This document shows, piece by piece, positions 60,295 to 64,000 of a stretch of DNA of 64,000 nucleotides. The stretch comes from Staphylotrichum longicolle (Eukaryota > Ascomycota > Sordariomycetes > Sordariales > Chaetomiaceae). Position 1 is the stretch's first letter; each line of letters begins with the position of its first letter. The notes under the pieces are model-generated. The model was not told the DNA's origin and did not search any database. It was given only the letters and a program-made list of their open reading frames with translations. A program made the translations under genes and the position numbers. The stretch covers positions 2,914,001 to 2,978,000 of the forward strand of contig JAHCVI010000001.1 of assembly GCA_019096155.1 (NCBI GenBank), read 5' to 3'.

Positions 60295-63214
60295 GCTGGC
60301 TGGCGGAAGGGGGGGGCTTGCTCCAGGACGGGAAATTTGGCATGGTCACTATGAGACAACCACATATTCAATACCGCCTCCTCGGGCACCAGCACCGGCC
60401 TTCACGGCAGGCGTTTCGTACCGTTCCGCGTCACCAAATCTGACGGCATTCTTCTACGGTTCGAAGAGAGAGCGACAACAGGAAGGCCTTGGGAGAGATG
60501 CACAGTCGGCATGCTTACAGTCTGAACGACGGCTACGGCCGCAGCAGAAAGCCAGACGGGTTGCGACCAGCATATATAGACTCTTTTCTCACTTCTTCCG
60601 ACCTTTGCGGCTCAGTTCATCGTCGCACGACAGCAATCTGGTCTTTCACGGGCTGCTTTCATCATCCATCACGACGCGCGCCGCTTTCGTCCCTTGTCGT
60701 CGCCATCTGGACTGTCGACATAGACAGTCAGGCTCGAGTTCTGCACCGCACGGTTCTGGCCAGACTTGCGAGATGCCATACATACATACATGGCTACCAT
60801 CGCATGATCTTTTTCTGCGATCAGTTCTCCGAAGGGTGGCTTTGCGATCTGAAACTGGGTCGCGATCCCAACTCTTATGGCCGCCGTCGCACAGTCTGTC
60901 TCATCCTGCTGCGATCTGAAGCGCCTCCTCACCTCATAATAATCCGGGCGACGGCCACCTCGCGATCCGCTCCCATCCGATCCGATCCGATTCGCAATCT
61001 TCCTCCTCTTCTCACATTCTTGCCTGTTATTTTCTTTTTTTTGGGTGTTGTGTGTGCCAACAGCGATAGCAAAGTCCTCGGTTTTTTTTCCCTCTTTCCC
61101 CCTCTCTTTCGTTCTTTCAATTTGATTCCAGTCTGGTCAGGCTGGGGTTTCAGTCATGGGTCATGGGCTGGGTTGTGTGATTGGGTGGGGTTTGTATGTT
61201 ATGTTATAGCCGGAGTTGGAGTCGGAGTTGGGGCGGATCTTGATCTTGCTTGGGTCGGACGGACGGATGCACGGGTTTTTATTTCTCTGTTTTTTCGGGA
61301 TGGGATAGCCGGCCGTGCGTCCTTTATTCTTCGCTTATAATCGAGTTTGTTTTCTTTCTATTTTTGGTTTTCTCTCCTGTGCTATGCTGTGCCATTGGCG
61401 GGAGGAAGGAAGATGGGAACTGGAACTCGGGTTTGAGCTGCCTTGTTTGGCTCTGCCTAGCTTATCTATCTACCTACCTTTTGCTCCCGGCCTACCGACT
61501 CAATTTATTTACCTCCCTGCCCGCTGGTTTGATGTGACGGGTGTCTTGTCATCTCAAGACATGGGCTGGAGTCGAGAGGAATCGGAGGGGGGTTTGATAC
61601 TGGCGCTCGGTGGATCTGCTGGGGCGGGTTGAAAGTTGAGAGGGGCCTTCCTGCCCGGTTGGTTTGGAATGGAATGGGACTGTTCAGTCTTTGGGGATAG
61701 TGTCACTTTGGGAGCTGGTGAAGAAGAGAGGGATGGCGAGACGAGCGATGGTCTTGAGAATGTGAAGGATATGGGTGGGTTACTTTATCTTGTTAAATAG
61801 ACGGAGCGGATACGGGGTAGGCAATTTGTGTCTCTTGTGAAAGAGTTTGTCCGTCTTAATCGTGAGTCAATACATGAAATGCACGACCAGACTTGTGGGA
61901 ATTCCTCTTTGTGGGCGATGGGGTGTTGGTTTGGGACTCAACATGGATCTACATCAGACGGGTACTGAACGTAACCAAGAACGAACTCAACAAACTCTGG
62001 ATTAAGGCAGGAAGCAACCTGGCTACATTGTTGCCACAATGGCAGGTTCCAGGCAGCTTGTGCCGTGGAAGGTAGCTTCCGCTGTTCTCCTCCCCCTTCC
62101 CATTGATACCATCCAGACTCCTAACCTTCCTGAGATCCTCTATCTCCCGCTCAACCCCCATCCCACCCCTCTTTTCCAGAGGTCACGCCGCAGCATATCA
62201 AGATGGGGTATTCCCTCCTTCCTATCTATCATCCGCCAGCATCCTCTTCAGCACCCCTTCAGTCCACAAGATATGGTAGAGTATCCATCTGTCAACCCCC
62301 ATCTCACAACAAACCTCCCAACACACCCCCATCACCACCACCAGCAAAACACAAGGGGATACCAAAGTCTTTCATCAATCAATCAACAATCTCAAAGTAA
62401 AAACTCTATACACAAGAAGCCACCAAACAAACCCCCTTCCCTCACCCACCCATATCACAAAGTCTATCCACCCCCCCTCCCCTCCCAACCACCTTTGATC
62501 AGCTATACCAAATGCCCCCAACCTGCAAGACAAACAACCACCCCTCCACACCCAGAGAGAGAGAAAGGGAGAGAGAGAGAGACTGAGATAGAGAAAGGCG
62601 TCTGTCTACCTTACTCACTCCAACCCCCACCCCAAACTTTGATCTCATCCACCCCACCCAATCGCATCGAAAGCAAGGTGTAAATGTGCGAACTGTCCTC
62701 TCAACGTCTTTCTCTCTCGTTCACTCGAAGCAAAAGCAGAAAAAAGGGCCAAGGCCGAAAAGAAAGAGAAAGATGTAAAAGCTCCCAAAATCATTTCCTT
62801 TCCCTCCCTCATCCCTTTCTTTCCCTTTCCCCCTTTTTCTCCCAAAATTCGCAAGAAAATCATCCCTCGCCAACCCAGCCAAAAAGGTAACAAGTCAAGA
62901 CCAACCAAGAAAGGAAGAAGAAAACGGGGTAACGGACTGGCTCTGCCTTTCGCGGCTGCTGTCAAATGTGGATGTGATGAGACGTGGCTCGCGGTCGTCC
63001 CATCGCCGAGGAATAGTTCAACCTTCCTTTTCTCCTGCTCCATCGACATCCATAGTATCTGTATGTCTGTCCCTCTTCATCAGCGGCCGTGAGCCATGAG
63101 CCATCTATCTTTACAACCCCCTCCCACCCCCCTGTCAACCACCCTACCCACCACAGGATCAAGTTGTGTCGCCCATTCTTCTGTCATTCCATGCACTGGG
63201 TTTTTTTCGCAGAT
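60295..63214. other. Long convergent gene-free region
   Basis: 2.9 kb between the stop codons of RCO1 (plus) and the partial gene at the right edge (minus). Contains T-rich tracts around 61030-61120, GT-rich sequence at 61140-61300, A/C-rich tracts at 62280-62550 and a GA repeat near 62560. Open frames (60489-61340, 62039-62683 plus) are low-complexity or composition-driven, with no domain or splice pattern I can defend. It is longer than other 3'-3' gaps here and could hide a non-coding RNA or long untranslated regions. Confidence 0.4.
62558..62599. repeat. GA-rich microsatellite
   Basis: Imperfect (GA)n with AAGG interruptions, in the gene-free region between RCO1 and the right-edge gene. 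Confidence 0.8.
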
Positions 63215-64000
63215 TCACTGCCTCCTCTGCCTGCCATCGGGCTGGGGGCTCCGCCCAACCCTCCCGCGCCTCCCACCCGCGCCCTGCTCTTGTTGCTGCT
63301 GCAGATAACCTCCGCCACCTTGCATGGGGCCGCCATACCCTCCATACCCACCCATCCCCGGCGGGGGCATACCCATGCCAAACCCGGGGGCGCCACCGCC
63401 AAACCCGGCTGCCTGCGCCTGGGGAATTTGCGCGGCCTGGGGAATCGGGCTGCCATTGACCATGGGCTGGACGCCGCGGTACTGGTCGATCGAGGGGCTC
63501 GGGGACTGGAAGGCACCGGGGGCGCCGTAGCCGGGTTGCATGGGTGGGTAGTAATTGTTCATGGGCGGGGGCGGGGCGCCACGCGACATGAGGCTCTGCT
63601 GGTACTGCATCTGCTGTTGAAGCGGGTTGGCGGGCATGGGCGGGGTGGGGGTGCTATACATGGGGCCCTGGGCGTTGAAGGCAGGGAACTGATCCATGCC
63701 TTCGCTGCGGGGGATGCCAAAGCCCATGTCGTAGTTGCTGGCGGCTGCGGCGGCGTTGAGGGGGTTATAGTACTGCGGGTTGCCGGCGGCACCGTATTGG
63801 CCGCCTTGTTGGGCGTGCTGCTGTTGCTGTTGATGGTGGTGCTGGGGGTTGCCAGTCTGGCGGGATCCGGGGCGTTGGCGCTCGGCGCTGCCGTGGTCGC
63901 GGGAGCCACCGCCAGTGCCGCCGCCGCTGCTTCGCGTCGACAGGCCGACCTCGTCCATCAGCCGCTTGTAGCCCTGCCCGGGCTGCGCCTTGATGCGGAC
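63215..64000 (-). CDS. C-terminal part of a Gln/Gly/Pro/Met-rich protein (5' end beyond the window)
   Basis: The minus-strand frame is open from the window edge to a TGA at 63215-63217, 261 residues. It enters with RIKAQPGQGYKRLMDEVGLS, which looks like the end of a folded domain. The rest is low complexity: a His/Gln run (HHHQQQQQHAQQ), Asn/Tyr/Ala stretches (YYNPLNAAAAASNYDMGF), Pro/Met-rich and Gly/Tyr-rich blocks (GFGMGMPPPGMGGYGGYG), ending with an Arg-Gly basic tail. This is prion-like composition, common in RNA-binding proteins. The entry motif recalls fungal Puf-family proteins, but that is from memory and weak. The function cannot be assigned from this part. Confidence 0.7.
   Translation of the reverse strand, partial: VRIKAQPGQGYKRLMDEVGLSTRSSGGGTGGGSRDHGSAERQRPGSRQTGNPQHHHQQQQQHAQQGGQYGAAGNPQYYNPLNAAAAASNYDMGFGIPRSEGMDQFPAFNAQGPMYSTPTPPMPANPLQQQMQYQQSLMSRGAPPPPMNNYYPPMQPGYGAPGAFQSPSPSIDQYRGVQPMVNGSPIPQAAQIPQAQAAGFGGGAPGFGMGMPPPGMGGYGGYGGPMQGGGGYLQQQQEQGAGGRRGRVGRSPQPDGRQRRQ

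Noticed and set aside
60489..61340. 283-residue ORF downstream of RCO1
   Set aside because: Composition changes along it, no domain, no homologous look; more likely untranslated sequence.

Overview
The window is nuclear DNA of a filamentous ascomycete, most likely a Sordariomycete near the Sordariales/Chaetomiaceae. This rests on the many short GT-AG introns (about 46-85 nt, donors such as GTAAGT and GTATGT), GC-rich coding sequence, closely spaced genes on both strands, and fungal-specific families (Zn2Cys6 factor, HeLo-domain protein, type B carboxylesterase). I saw no tRNA, rRNA, transposon, insertion sequence or CRISPR array. Exon coordinates were worked out by hand; most gene models sum to an exact multiple of three.

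Layout. 0.6-24 kb is an accessory-looking stretch: a PAN-like membrane protein, a secreted carboxylesterase, a HeLo-domain/pseudokinase protein, an aminoglycoside-phosphotransferase-like gene, a Zn2Cys6 transcription factor, a half-size ABCG transporter, an unrecognised and badly frame-broken gene, a long calponin-homology protein and a secreted Thr/Ser-rich protein. 24.6-29.9 kb holds two mitochondrial genes placed tail to tail: the complex I assembly factor NDUFAF2/N7BML and the mitochondrial DNA polymerase MIP1. 31-60 kb is a conserved housekeeping block weighted to the nucleus: a small RING E3 (SLX8-like), nucleoporin NUP192, the ATM-type kinase TEL1, the SWI/SNF subunit SNF5, an EBP1/2G4-like protein and the Rpd3S PHD protein RCO1. 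The right edge cuts a gene with a Gln/Gly/Pro-rich C-terminus.

Main observation. Four otherwise well-conserved genes (APH-like, NDUFAF2, MIP1, SNF5) lose their reading frame at single points, five points in all. In every case the shift equals one missing base. Four of the five lie in or beside C/G-rich runs or repeats; the APH site does not. The full coding length is then short of a multiple of three by exactly that number of bases. A fifth gene (17.4-19.4 kb) changes frame at least five times. A shared cause, most simply single-base deletions in the assembly, explains this better than independent gene decay, though decay cannot be excluded for the APH-like gene and the 17.4 kb gene.

I found no clearly new multi-gene system. 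The most biologically open items are the HeLo-pseudokinase, a possible 35-residue spliced small protein at 31.1 kb, and the 22-residue repeats in the calponin-homology protein.
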